Below, piece after piece: positions 54,964 through 64,000 of a stretch of 64,000 nt of DNA. How positions within the stretch are numbered: position 1 is the stretch's first letter; each line of letters opens with the position of its first letter. The DNA lies in contig NC_083390.1 in assembly GCF_031755915.1 (NCBI RefSeq), forward strand, positions 12,927,001 to 12,991,000, written 5' to 3'. The notes under the pieces were generated by a model, which saw only the letters and a program-made list of their open reading frames with translations, did no database searches and had not been told where the DNA came from. The DNA comes from Ziziphus jujuba. Lineage: Eukaryota; Streptophyta; Magnoliopsida; Rosales; Rhamnaceae. The position numbers and the translations under genes were made by a program.

Positions 54964-57220
54964 TGATGCGAATCCACTCGAGCCCGCACAACCAACAACC
55001 CGCTGGGTGCTGACCCGATACGGATGAAGACCGGGCCGATCACTAGGGCTAAAGCTAAGAAGTTTAAGGATAAAATTTCTGCCTTTATCCACTGGGTAAT
55101 TCATTTTCAATAGGGCTCGTCCATAGCTGAAGATACAAGGCCTGTTTTGAGCATACAATTAGTGAAAGTAGATACGAACTGGGGTAGCGATTTTTGGGCA
55201 TTTATGGATTCCGGGCAGCAGGAAATGGATTCAAATCTTCTTGAATTCACTTGATATCACTAAGAAGTCATGGAAGCTGGTCAAGATTGAATCTTTGCTG
55301 GTCATTTAAGAGGTGTGCGTATGAGAGAGAAAATGGCAAGGTTTTTGCTGTATTATTTGCTGGCTTTATTGTATTTTCCTGAGTTGGCTTTTTCTCTTTC
55401 CTCAAAGCAAGGGAAACGTGTGGAAATCCATAATAATCTTATTTGGCATCTTACAAAGTGATGTGATTCCCCCCGAGCCCGCTCAATTGATAACCCGCTG
55501 GGGCGCTAACCCGACACAGAAGAAGACTAGGCCAATCACAAGAGCTCAAATTAAGAGATTTAAGGACAACCTGGGAGCATTTATAAAGGGGGTAATCAAT
55601 CTCAATAGATCTTGTCCATACTTGAAGATACAAAGCCTATTCTAAGCATCCAAGTGGTGGAAGCCGATACAGACCTGAATAGCAGTTTTGGTGCAAATAT
55701 GGACAACGGGCAGCATGAAATGGTTCCAACTCTTTATGGATTCAATACATATGTATAATAGGATATGGAATCAAGTCAAGGTAGCTTCAAAGGCATTCAA
55801 AAATGGGTTGTACGGACAGCTTCAAATTTTGCCTATTTTTTACTGTATTTTGTGATGGCTTTACTGTATTTTTCTGAGTTGGCTTTTTCTTCCTCTTCCA
55901 AGAATGGGCAGCATGTGGGACTTCATATTCAGCTTATTTGGCATCCTACAAAGCATATTGAAGCTGATTTGGAGCTCAATTTGGTCAAAGATTGGTCAAT
56001 GTCAACTTAGTCAAAAAGCTAGTATTATAGTTTGTTAATTTGATTATACTTTTTGTTTTAGGAGATTACCATTACTTTTTAGTTTTTATTTATTTATTTT
56101 CTGGAACAATAAGTTTAGGAAAGTGATTATTTTATTATTTTCATTTTAAATTAATTAATTCCTAATTCAAAATAAAGGAATTAATTAATCCAAATTAGAT
56201 TAGGAAAGGAGTGAGAATTTCGGCCATCATAGAACTCTTCATTGTGTGGCCGGTTCTTCCTTTGTTTTTAGGATTTTATTTCATGGCTTTGTAGCCTATT
56301 TAAAGGATTATTTTTCAATAAGAATACGACTTTGATTTGATTGAGAAAATACTTGTGAGATTAATTGTCTCTTTGTTCTTTGAGAACACCTAAAACACCA
56401 TTAGAGAATTGGTTGTTTTAGCTTGACTTATCAATAGGTTTTCCATCCCCTATTGTGGCGTCTACATTATACCAAGGTTTCTAACCACAAGTTGGTTAGG
56501 GGTTGAGATCAATTCCATTAGAACTTGAACTTAATTAGGATCCGGGCTAATATAATATGGGTTTAGGAGCAGGTCGTCCTAGGTTCATATTACAAAGCAT
56601 ACAGAAGCTGATTTCGAGTTCAAATTTGTGAAAGATGGGTCAAAGTCAATTTAGTCAAAAATATGGTATTTTAGTTTCCTAATTTGATTTCTACTTTTTG
56701 TTTTAGGAAATTACCTTCAATTTTTATTTATTTATTTGCTGGACAAATAAGTTTAGGAAAGTTATTATTTTATTATTTTCATTGTAAATTAATTAATTTC
56801 TAATTCAAAATTAGGAAATTAATTAATCCAAATTAGATTAGGAAATGTGAGAAATTAGGCAATTTCCTATTTGGATTCTATGTTGGCCGAAATTTCCTAA
56901 TCATTTTAGGGTTTTATTTTGTTCATTCAAAGCCTATTTAAACGCTTATTTTCAATGAGAAATCAAGTTTGAATTTTATATAGAAAATTATTTGTGCGAT
57001 TGAATTCTCTTTGTTCTTTTGAACACCTAAAACACCATTAGTGAATGAGTGTTTTAGTTTGACTTATCAATAGGCCTTCCATCACCTATTGTGGAGTCTT
57101 TATTATATACCAAGGTTTCTAATCATCGGTTGGTTAGGGATCAAGGTGACCATTAGAACTTGAACATAATTAGATCCGGACTAATATAATACGGGTTTAG
57201 GCGTAGATCGTCCTAGATTC
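54964..57220 (+). mobile_element. Gypsy LTR inserted in reverse transcriptase (with a nested LTR)
   Basis: It starts TGATGCGAATCCACTCGAG after KSYI of the RT. It ends near GTCCTAGATTCGT, where the RT resumes. The expected end (GTTCGTATCA plus a TATAT duplication) is missing. The word TTCGT occurs both in the LTR end and in the RT, so a short deletion between these two words explains the fusion. It contains the solo LTR 55459-56592. Confidence 0.75.
55459..56592 (+). mobile_element. Solo LTR of the gypsy family (1,134 bp)
   Basis: It starts TGATGTGATTCC and ends GGTTCATATTA, flanked by CAAAG (55454-55458 and 56593-56597). The end has CA changed to TA and CGTATCA to CATATTA, both C-to-T or G-to-A changes as expected from methylated cytosines. 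The integrase-tail frame (ARPITRAQIKRFKDNL-like) is present near 55520-55640. Confidence 0.85.
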
Positions 57221-57221
57221 G

Positions 57222-57660
57222 TGACAGCATGAGTCCATGTGCTGTTCCTGTTTTATTAGTGCCTAAGAAAGATGGTTCATGGTATATGTGTGTTGATTGT
57301 AGGGCTATTAAGAATATAACCATTAAATATAGGCATCCAATTCCTAGATTAGATGATATGCTAGATGAATTGCATGGTGCATGCATGTTTTCTAAAATTA
57401 ATCTAAGGAGTGGATATGATCAAATTAAAATGAATGATGGTGATGAGTGGAAAACTGTATTTAAAACAAATTATGGTTTACATAAGGCTAATGAACCATG
57501 TTATGTGTCCATTCTTTAGAAAGTTTGTGGTTGTTTACTTTGATGATATTCTTGTATATAGTAGAAACTTAGATAATCATGTAGAACATCTTAGGCTAGT
57601 TTTAGCAGTACATAAGAAAGAAAGATTGTTTGCTAATATTAAAAAGTGTAATTTTTGCTG
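57222..57660 (+). pseudogene. Gypsy element 2 reverse transcriptase, continued
   Basis: It reads [72 protein letters not shown] and TVFKTNYGL. About 25 codons with the FGLxNAPxTF block are then missing. It continues [18 protein letters not shown], catalytic YFDDILVYS, and RLFANIKKCNFC. It has at least two frame changes (about 57480 and 57515). With the part before the LTR insertion it gives the longest RT of this family here, but it lacks the thumb. Confidence 0.85.
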
Positions 57661-57960
57661 AAATGAGCTTGTATTTTTAGTATTTGTTGTAATAGTTTTT
57701 GACCCAGAAGATTGGATTTGGTTGCACTTAAGAAAGGAGAGTCTTCCGGAACAACAAAAGTCAAAGCTTATGCTTCGAGGAGATGGATCATTTTAAGTTT
57801 TGAAGAGGGTTAATGAAAACGCTTACAAGCTTGACTTACTAGGTGAGTATAACATAAGTGCCACCTTTAATATTGCTGATTTATCCCCATTTGCTGTAGG
57901 TGATGGCTTCGATTTGAGGGCAAATCATTTTCAAGAGGAGGGGAATGATGAGAATCTGCC
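57661..57960 (+). pseudogene. Gypsy element 2 integrase C-terminal region
   Basis: Directly after the late RT (NELVFLVFVV) the frame jumps to IVFDPEDWIWLHLRKESLP, then VNENAYKLDLLGEYNISA, TFNIADLSPF and DLRANHFQEEGND. This is the end of integrase. RNase H and the integrase core are deleted at the same point as in gypsy elements 1 and 3. The frame continues into the LTR (start 57946) to a TAA after NLPVPV. Confidence 0.85.
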
Positions 57961-59054
57961 CGTACCCGTATAACCAACCACTCACTGGGGTGTTGATCCC
58001 TTACAAATGAAGTCGGGACCAATCACTAGGGTACAAGCTAGGAAATTCAAGGACAATCTGGTTAGATTCATCCAAGAAGTGATTTAACCTCAATAAGGCA
58101 TGACATTATCAAAAGATTCAAAGCCCATCTTGTGTATCCAAGTTACAAAGGCAGAAATGGACCTGACAAGCTATTTTGGTACATTTTTGGGATCCCAAGC
58201 AGCACGGAATGGATTCAACACTTTATGAAATCAATTGATATCACCCCAAGGCCAGGGAATCATAGCAGAAGCAAAAGCATCCAAATTCAGATTGTGCACA
58301 TAAACTTTCTTTTTGTCCAAAAATGCTCATTTAAGTGCTGGCTTTGACTTCTTTTGTTGATCAAGTAACTTTGACTTATTCCAATCAAGGGGCAACATAT
58401 GGAAATCAATATGAATCCTATTTGGCATCCTACATGGAATATTGGAGCTGATTTGGAGTCTAAACTAGCTAGTGATTTAATAAAGACAGCTTAGTTGTCA
58501 ACTAGTTTCCTAATTTGAGTTTGACTTTTTGTTTTAGGAAACTATCTTTTATTTTGGTTCTTATTTAATTATATGCTAGAAAAATTAACTTAGGAAATTT
58601 GATATTTTATTATTTCAATTGTAAATTAATTATCTTCTAATTCAAAATAAAGAAATTAATTAATCCAAATTAAATTATGAAAGGAAGTTGAAATTCAGCC
58701 ACACTAGTGATTGTCTATACTTGGCCGATTTTGACCTAATCCTTTAGGTTTTTTTTTTTTTAAACCCTATTTAAGGGCTTTATTTCCCAATAATATACAA
58801 TACATTATTCATATAGAAAATATTTGTGAGAAAGAATTCTCTTTGATTTTTTTGAATACCTAAAACACCTAATAGAAATCAAGTATTTTAGTTTAACTTA
58901 TCAATAGGACATCCATCACCTATTGTGGCATCTTCATCATATACCAAGGTTTCTAATCACAAGTTGATTAGGGGGTTAGGTGACCGTTAGAACTTGAACT
59001 TAATTCGGGCTAATATAATAAGGTTTAGGAGTAAGTTGACCTAGGTTCGTATCA
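57946..59054 (+). repeat. 3' LTR of gypsy element 2 (1,109 bp)
   Basis: It starts TGATGAGAATCTGCC after the polypurine tract and ends CTAGGTTCGTATCA. The next base begins an RT fragment of another gypsy copy (59055). The LTR is more diverged than the pair at 44782 and 62541. Confidence 0.85.
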
Positions 59055-59344
59055 GTAAGGCCATAAATAATATAACCAATAAGTATAGGCATCCTATTCC
59101 TTGATTAGATGATATGCTTGAAGAATTATATGGTGCATACATGCTTTTTAAAATTGATCTTAGCAGTGGGTATCATCAAATTAGATTAAAAAAGGGAGAT
59201 GAATGGAAAACCACATTTAAAAATAAGTATGGTTTGTATGAGTGGTTTGTAATGTCTTTTGGTTTAACTAATGTACCTAGTACTTTTATGAGAATAATGA
59301 ACCATATTATGTGACCATTCATTGAAAAAATTTTGGTTGTTTTC
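59055..59344 (+). pseudogene. Gypsy reverse-transcriptase fragment
   Basis: It reads KAINNITNKYRHPIP (stop) [49 protein letters not shown] and [18 protein letters not shown], then a stop and EKILVVF. It covers RT palm motifs before the catalytic YFDD. The left end is fused to the LTR at 59054. The right end is cut by the minus-strand element at 59345. Two stops make it inactive. Confidence 0.85.
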
Positions 59345-60478
59345 TGATATGAACCTAGGACAATGCGCACCTAAACCCGTATTATATTAGCCTAGATCTC
59401 AATTAAGTTCAGATTTTAATTGGTTGACCTCAACCCGTAACCAATCTGTGATTAAAAACTTTGGTATAATGAATACGCCAAAATAGGTGATGGATATCCT
59501 ATTGATAAGTCAAGACTAAAACACTCATTCTCTAATGGTGTTTTAGGTGTTCAAAGAGAACAAAGAGAAATTCAATCTCACAATTAATTTTCTATATAAC
59601 ATTCAAGCTTCTATTCTCATTGAAAAATAACCCTTCAATAGGTAAAAGTTATAAAGCAATAAACCCTAAAAATTAAAGCAAAAACCGGCCATGCTTGTTG
59701 TTTCCTAATGTGGCTGAATTTTCTCTCTCCTTTCTTAATCTAATTTTGATTAATTAATTCATTTATTTTGAATTAGAGATTAATTAATTTACAATGAAAA
59801 TAATAATAAAAAAACTTTCCTAAGTTGATTTGTCTAGTAAAAAAATAAATAGAAACCAAATAAAAGATTAATTTCCTAAAACAAAAACTCAAAATCAAAT
59901 TAGGAAACTAAAATACTATCTTTTTGACTAAGCTATCTTTGACCGATCTTTGACCAATTGAAGCTCCAAATCAGCTTCCATGTGCTTTTTAGGATGCCAA
60001 ATAGGATTATCATGGAGTCCCACATGCTGCCCTTGCTTGGATCAAAGAGAAAATGTCAGCTCAGAAAAATACAGTAAAGCCAGCAAGCAATACAGCAAAA
60101 CTGGCCATCTTTCTCCCTTGTGCGTACAGCCCCTTTTTGTTTGCCTTTGAGGTGGATTTGGCTTGATTCCATGATCTCGTAATGTTATCCATTAAATCCA
60201 TGAAGTGTTGGAATCATTTCTTGCTGCTTGGAGTCCATATTTGCACGAAAACAGCTACCCAGTCCATAATATCTTCCATCACTTGGATGATTAAAACGGG
60301 TCTTGTATCTTTGGGTATGGACAAGCTCTTTTGAGAACTAATTAATCCCTATAAAAATGCAGCCAGTTTGTCCTTAAATATCTTAGCTTGAGCCCTAATG
60401 ATCAGTCCGATCTTCATCCGTATCGGGTCAGCACCCTAGCGGGTAGTTAGTTATGCAGGTACGAACGGATTCTTATCA
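59345..60478 (-). repeat. 3' LTR of gypsy element 3 (1,134 bp)
   Basis: As written on the plus strand it begins TGATATGAACCTAGGA and ends GGATTCTTATCA, which is the reverse complement of a complete family LTR (TGATAAGAATCC...TTCATATCA). It is followed at 60479-60492 by the reverse complement of the polypurine tract. Confidence 0.88.
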
Positions 60479-60492
60479 TTCCCCTCCTTTTG

Positions 60493-60850
60493 AAAAGGAT
60501 TTGCCCTCAAATCAAGATCATCACCTACAACAAAAGGAGATAAATCAACAACATTAAATGTGTGACTAACATTGTACTCACCTATTAAATCAAGTTTGTA
60601 GGCATTCTCATTAATCTACTCCAAAACTTGAAAAGGTCCATCCACATGCACCATAAGCTTTGACTTTCTTTGTTTTGGAAACCTCTCCTTTCGTAAGTGA
60701 AACCAAACCAAATCCCCTAGGTTAAACACTATCACAAAAAAATCTAGAAATACATGCTCATTATGGTAAAAATTACACTTTGTAAAGTTAACAAATAATC
60801 TCTTCTAAATTTTTAAATTTTCACAAAGTAAAGCTCTCAACAATGCATAT
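60493..60850 (-). pseudogene. Gypsy element 3 integrase end and deleted pol
   Basis: The minus strand reads late RT ([15 protein letters not shown], [10 protein letters not shown]), then [52 protein letters not shown] and DLDLRANPFQKEGN. The joining point between late RT and integrase is the same as in elements 1 and 2. The upstream junction (after VMNYKDAYL) is the same as in element 1. Small frame faults are present. Confidence 0.82.
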
Positions 60851-62540
60851 AAAATTCTATACAACAAAAGCATCTTAAATAAGCGTCTTTATAATTCATG
60901 ACAAGAAATGGTTTCTTACTCAAGATGGCTTTTTTAACATCCCCAAAACTAAGATAAATTTTTTTATTTTTCCTCTCTTTTCTTTCTTTTCCTTTCTCAC
61001 TCACGGGTTGCCTTTTCTTTACCTCACTTTCGGCTTTTTCAGGTTGTTCTTCACTCTCAGCTTTTTCAATTTTCCTCACTCCTTTTTTGGCTTTCTCATG
61101 ATTTTTCATTCAATTTGAGTTTTAGAATGCTTACTTTGGACAGCATGTTCAGACCTACCTTCTTGGATGGATGATGAAGTTGTGGGTGCCATGCTTGTTT
61201 TCTCTCTGATCTTTTCAACCTCCCTCTTTTGTTGTATTTGTAGTTGATCTCTATACACCTCCTTTGTGTTAATGGCTCCATTTTAACCTTTTTATCTTTA
61301 AATCTAAAAACAATACAATTCTCTCGACCATAATGTATAGTAACTTTATCAAATTGTCATGGTCTACCTAATAGAATATGTCCGGCATGCATAGGTACAA
61401 CATCACACAAACAACATCCACATATTTACCTTGGCTTGTTTTCCAATTTCATCTCACTACTATCATTAAGCCATTGCAATCTATATGGTTTGGGATGTTT
61501 AATTGTTGCTAATCCAAATTTATCAACCATAATGTTACTAATTATATTTGTACAACTTCCACTATCAATTACATACTACAAATCTTATCTTGGATCTTAC
61601 ATCGGGTGTGGAAGATGTTTTCCCTTTGAACTTGATCCTCATCCTTGTATACAGCCAGCACTATCCTGGAAACCAAATTTAATTTGGTCTCGGCTTCATC
61701 CTCAAAGTCCTCCTCTTCTTGCTCAGCTTCATCTCCACTTTCCTCACTTTCCAATTCTGCTCACCATTACCCTTTAACACCATGATTCTTCTATTCAGGC
61801 ATTAGCTAGCGATGCGTCCTCATCCCTGGCACTTAAAGCAAACAATATCTCTAGTCCTTAAAGGTTTAGGATCAGATTTACCTTCAGATTTGTGTGCTTG
61901 AACAAGTTAGGCTTGGTTGTCTTCCCTTGGCCGAATGGCAATTTCCTTCATGTTTTAGCCTTGGCTCGAACGTGGGGTTGCTTCTCCAACTAGTTGAATT
62001 TTTCCACCCATTACTTGAAACCCCTCTAAACCTTAAGCTTGTACCCCTCCTCTTGAATTCATGCTCAGGTTTAATAGCCACATGTAACATCTCCTCCAAT
62101 TCCACATATTGTTGCAATTCCAATTGGTTAGCTATCTCACAATTCAATCCACCAAGAAACCTTGCCATGGTTGCTTCCATATCTTCATTCATGCTTAACC
62201 TCATCATAAGCATCTCCATCTCCTTGTAATAATCCTCCGTGAACCTATTTCCTTGAGATAAAGATTGAATTCTTTGATGCAGCAACCTATGATAGTGTGA
62301 TGGTACATATCTCTTCATCATAGCTCATTTCATTTGTCACCAAGTAGTAATCGATTCATCACCAATTCTCCTTCGGGTATTTTACTCATCGGTCCACCAT
62401 TGGAGTGCATAATGTCCAAACTCCATTGCTGCCAATTTAACTTTCTTGGCCTCCAAATAATTGTGACAACCAAAAATCATCCTCATTCGCTCCTCCCATT
62501 CCAAATAAGCCTCCGGATCACTCTTCCCCCTGAAATTTGG
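60837..62540 (-). pseudogene. Gypsy element 3 gag, zinc knuckle and protease region
   Basis: From 62540 downward the minus strand reads gag blocks EAYLEWEERMRMIFG, FGHYALQWW, MMKRYVPSHYHRLLHQRI, KEMEMLMMRLSMNEDMEA and VELEEMLHVAIKPEHEFK. A zinc knuckle with a stop (about 61830) follows, then an acidic linker (MESEESGDEAEQEEEDF). The protease region is damaged (about 61400-61600), and then comes a charged linker ending KKPFLVMNYKDAYL. Many stops and frame shifts break it. Gag is cut at 62540, just before WEERM's upstream part. Confidence 0.82.
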
Positions 62541-63670
62541 TGATGCGAATCCACCCGAGACTGCTCGACCGACAACCCGCTAGGGTGCTGACCCAATACA
62601 AATGAAGGTGGGATCGATCACTAGGGCCCAAGCCAAGAAGTTCAAGGACAATCTTGCTGTCTTCATACAAGGAATAAGTCATAGTCAAGAGGGGTTGGCC
62701 ACATCTAAAGAACCAAGGCCTGTTTTACTCATACAAGCAATAGAAGCCAAAACAGGGTCGGGTGACGTTTTTGGTGATAATAAGGAGGCCGGGTTGTATG
62801 AATTGGAACCCCATCCTTATGGGTTCAATTCATATGGAGGATGAGTCATAGAAACCGGCCAAAGCAGCTTCAAAGCCGACCAACAAGGTGGTTTGCGCAC
62901 AAGGAGAAGGAAAGGCCGAATTTGCTGTATTCCTTGCTGGCTTTACTGTATTTTACTGTATTAGCCTTTTCTCATACTTCCAAGCAAGGGCAACGTGAGG
63001 AACTTCACAATAAGCTTAATTGGCATCCTACAAAGCATATTGAAGCTGATTTGGAGCTCAATTTGGTCAAAGATTGGTCAAAGTCAATTTAGTCAAAAAG
63101 CTAGTATTATAGTTTCCTAATTTTATTCTACTTTTTGTTTTAGGAAACTACCATTATTTTTTAGTTTTTATTTATTTATTTTCTGGACAAATAAGTTTAG
63201 GAAAGTTATCATTTTATTATTTTCATTGTAAATTAATTAATTCCTAATTCAAAATAAAGGAATTAATTAATCCAAATTAGTTTAGGAAAAGGAAAGTTTC
63301 GGCCAAGGTAGACTTCTTCATTGTGTGGCCGGTTTTTCCTAGGGTTTTTAGGGTTTATTTTGTTTCTTTCAAAATCCTATTTAAAGGCTTATTTTTCAAT
63401 AATAATACAACTTTGGTTTGATTGAGAAAATACTTATGAGATTAATTATCTCTTTGTTCTTTGAGAACACCTAAAACACCATTAGAGAATTGGTTGTTTT
63501 AGCTTGACTTATCAATAGGTTTTCCATCCCCTATTGTGGCGTCTACATTATACCAAGGTTTCTAACCACAGGTTGGTTAGGGGTTGAGGTCCATTCCATT
63601 AGAACTTGAACTTAATTAAAGATCCGGGCTAATATAATACGGGTTTAGGAGCAGGTCGTCCTAGGTTCGT
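62541..63670 (+). repeat. Gypsy LTR fused to a reverse-transcriptase fragment
   Basis: It starts TGATGCGAATCCACCCGAG and is close to identical to the solo LTR at 44782-45916. Its end reads GGTTCGTGATTTGC, so the last bases (ATCA) are missing and RT sequence follows at once. The left flank is minus-strand gag (…TTTGG) and the right flank is plus-strand RT (TTTGC…), so it is not a simple insertion. Recombination between two LTRs at different sites would explain it. Confidence 0.8.
62545..62844 (+). pseudogene. LTR-encoded integrase tail, second close copy
   Basis: The frame is open from the LTR start to the TGA at 62842-62844 and is almost the same as that of 44786-45085 (GSITRAQAKKFKDNLAVF here against GPITRAQAKKFKDNLAVF). 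No integrase gene precedes it. Confidence 0.6.
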
Positions 63671-64000
63671 GATTTGCTTGATAAAGGATACATTCGTGAG
63701 AGTTTAAGTCCATGTGCTGTTCCTGTTTTGTTGGTACCTAAAAAGGATGGTTCTTGGAGAATGTGTGTTGATTGTAGGGCTATAAATAATATTACCATCA
63801 AATATAGACATCCCATTCCTAGATTAGATGATATGCTTGATGAGTTGCATGGTGCTTGCATGTTTACAAAAATTGATCTTAGGAGTGGTTATCACCAAAT
63901 TAGGATGAAAGAAGGTGATGAATGGAAAACCGCATTCAAAACTAAATATGGACTGTATGAATGGTTAGTTATGCCTTTTGGATTATCCAATGCACCTAGT
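63671..64000 (+). pseudogene. Gypsy reverse-transcriptase fragment running off the window
   Basis: It reads [72 protein letters not shown] and [18 protein letters not shown]. It is open for its whole 330 bp and is the cleanest RT in the window. It covers palm motifs up to FGLSNAPS, just before the catalytic aspartates, which lie beyond the window. It may belong to a more intact copy outside. The upstream RT and protease are missing because of the LTR fusion at about 63670. Confidence 0.9.

Larger units (their letters stand above)
49379..59054 (+). mobile_element. Ty3/gypsy element 2 (internally deleted, with nested LTRs)
   Basis: In order: 5' LTR (49379-51525, holding a solo LTR), primer-binding site, leader, gag (52625), protease, RT start, an LTR inserted in RT (54964-about 57220) with a further solo LTR inside it, RT continued, integrase end, polypurine tract (57933-57945) and a 3' LTR (57946-59054). 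The sequences outside the two LTRs do not form a matching duplication (ATCTT against GTAAG), so the two ends may come from different insertions joined by recombination. Confidence 0.8.
59345..62540 (-). mobile_element. Minus-strand gypsy element 3 (5' part missing)
   Basis: In the minus orientation it holds gag (from 62540), zinc knuckle, protease, the same deleted pol as gypsy element 1, integrase end, polypurine tract and a 3' LTR (60478-59345). The gag start, leader and 5' LTR are missing: an LTR in the plus orientation begins at 62541. It inserted in the RT fragment before it (…KILVVF). Confidence 0.85.

Noticed and set aside
61436..61777. A 113-codon plus-strand open frame
   Set aside because: It is antisense to the protease region of the minus-strand gypsy element 3.

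Overview
The window is plant nuclear DNA, most likely from a eudicot. It is AT-rich and made almost entirely of nested LTR retrotransposons. I found no host gene that I can support and no bacterial-type features. The evidence for a plant is the pair of element types. One is a Ty1/copia family with roughly 1,010-bp LTRs and a primer-binding site matching the 3' end of initiator tRNA-Met. The other is a Ty3/gypsy family with 1.0-1.14-kb LTRs that begin TGAT and end near TCGTATCA.

Layout. 1-3480: AT-rich sequence with one gypsy protease remnant. 3481-3992: rearranged fold-back LTR ends that form a truncated 5' LTR of gypsy element 1. 3993-8892: leader and gag of gypsy 1, split by a 3,089-bp solo LTR (5404-8492, TSD ATTTG). 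8898-42588: a single copia insertion of 33.7 kb on the minus strand (TSD GTAGG on both sides) inside the gypsy gag. 42594-46612: the rest of gypsy 1 (gag, protease, deleted pol) and its 3' LTR, which holds a solo LTR (44782-45916, TSD TTCCA). 46613-48586: 5' LTR and gag of a second, related copia element on the minus strand. 48587-49378: gypsy LTR fragment. 49379-59054: gypsy element 2, with solo LTRs in its 5' LTR and LTRs in its reverse transcriptase. 59055-64000: further gypsy fragments, including a minus-strand element (59345-62540), another LTR (62541-about 63670) and a reverse-transcriptase fragment that runs off the end.

The outstanding feature is inside the copia element. The last part of its RNase H gene, its polypurine tract and the first 325 bp of its 3' LTR are repeated in tandem 42 extra times. 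The unit is 655 bp, and the array covers about 27.5 kb (9582-37364). Every junction carries the same short templated filler, so the array comes from one founding duplication. Shared variants mark higher-order repeats of 1,310 bp and 2,607 bp and a run of seven almost identical monomers, so it has behaved like a young satellite array. A normal copia element of about 6 kb has become a satellite-bearing element of 33.7 kb that still has intact ends and target-site duplication.

The copia element cannot be autonomous. Most of its gag is deleted, its pol is split by a MITE-like insertion (about 38675-39365), and there is one in-frame stop. The gypsy copies share the same internal pol deletions, which points to a non-autonomous subfamily that amplified after the deletions arose. 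The gypsy integrase reading frame continues into the 3' LTR.
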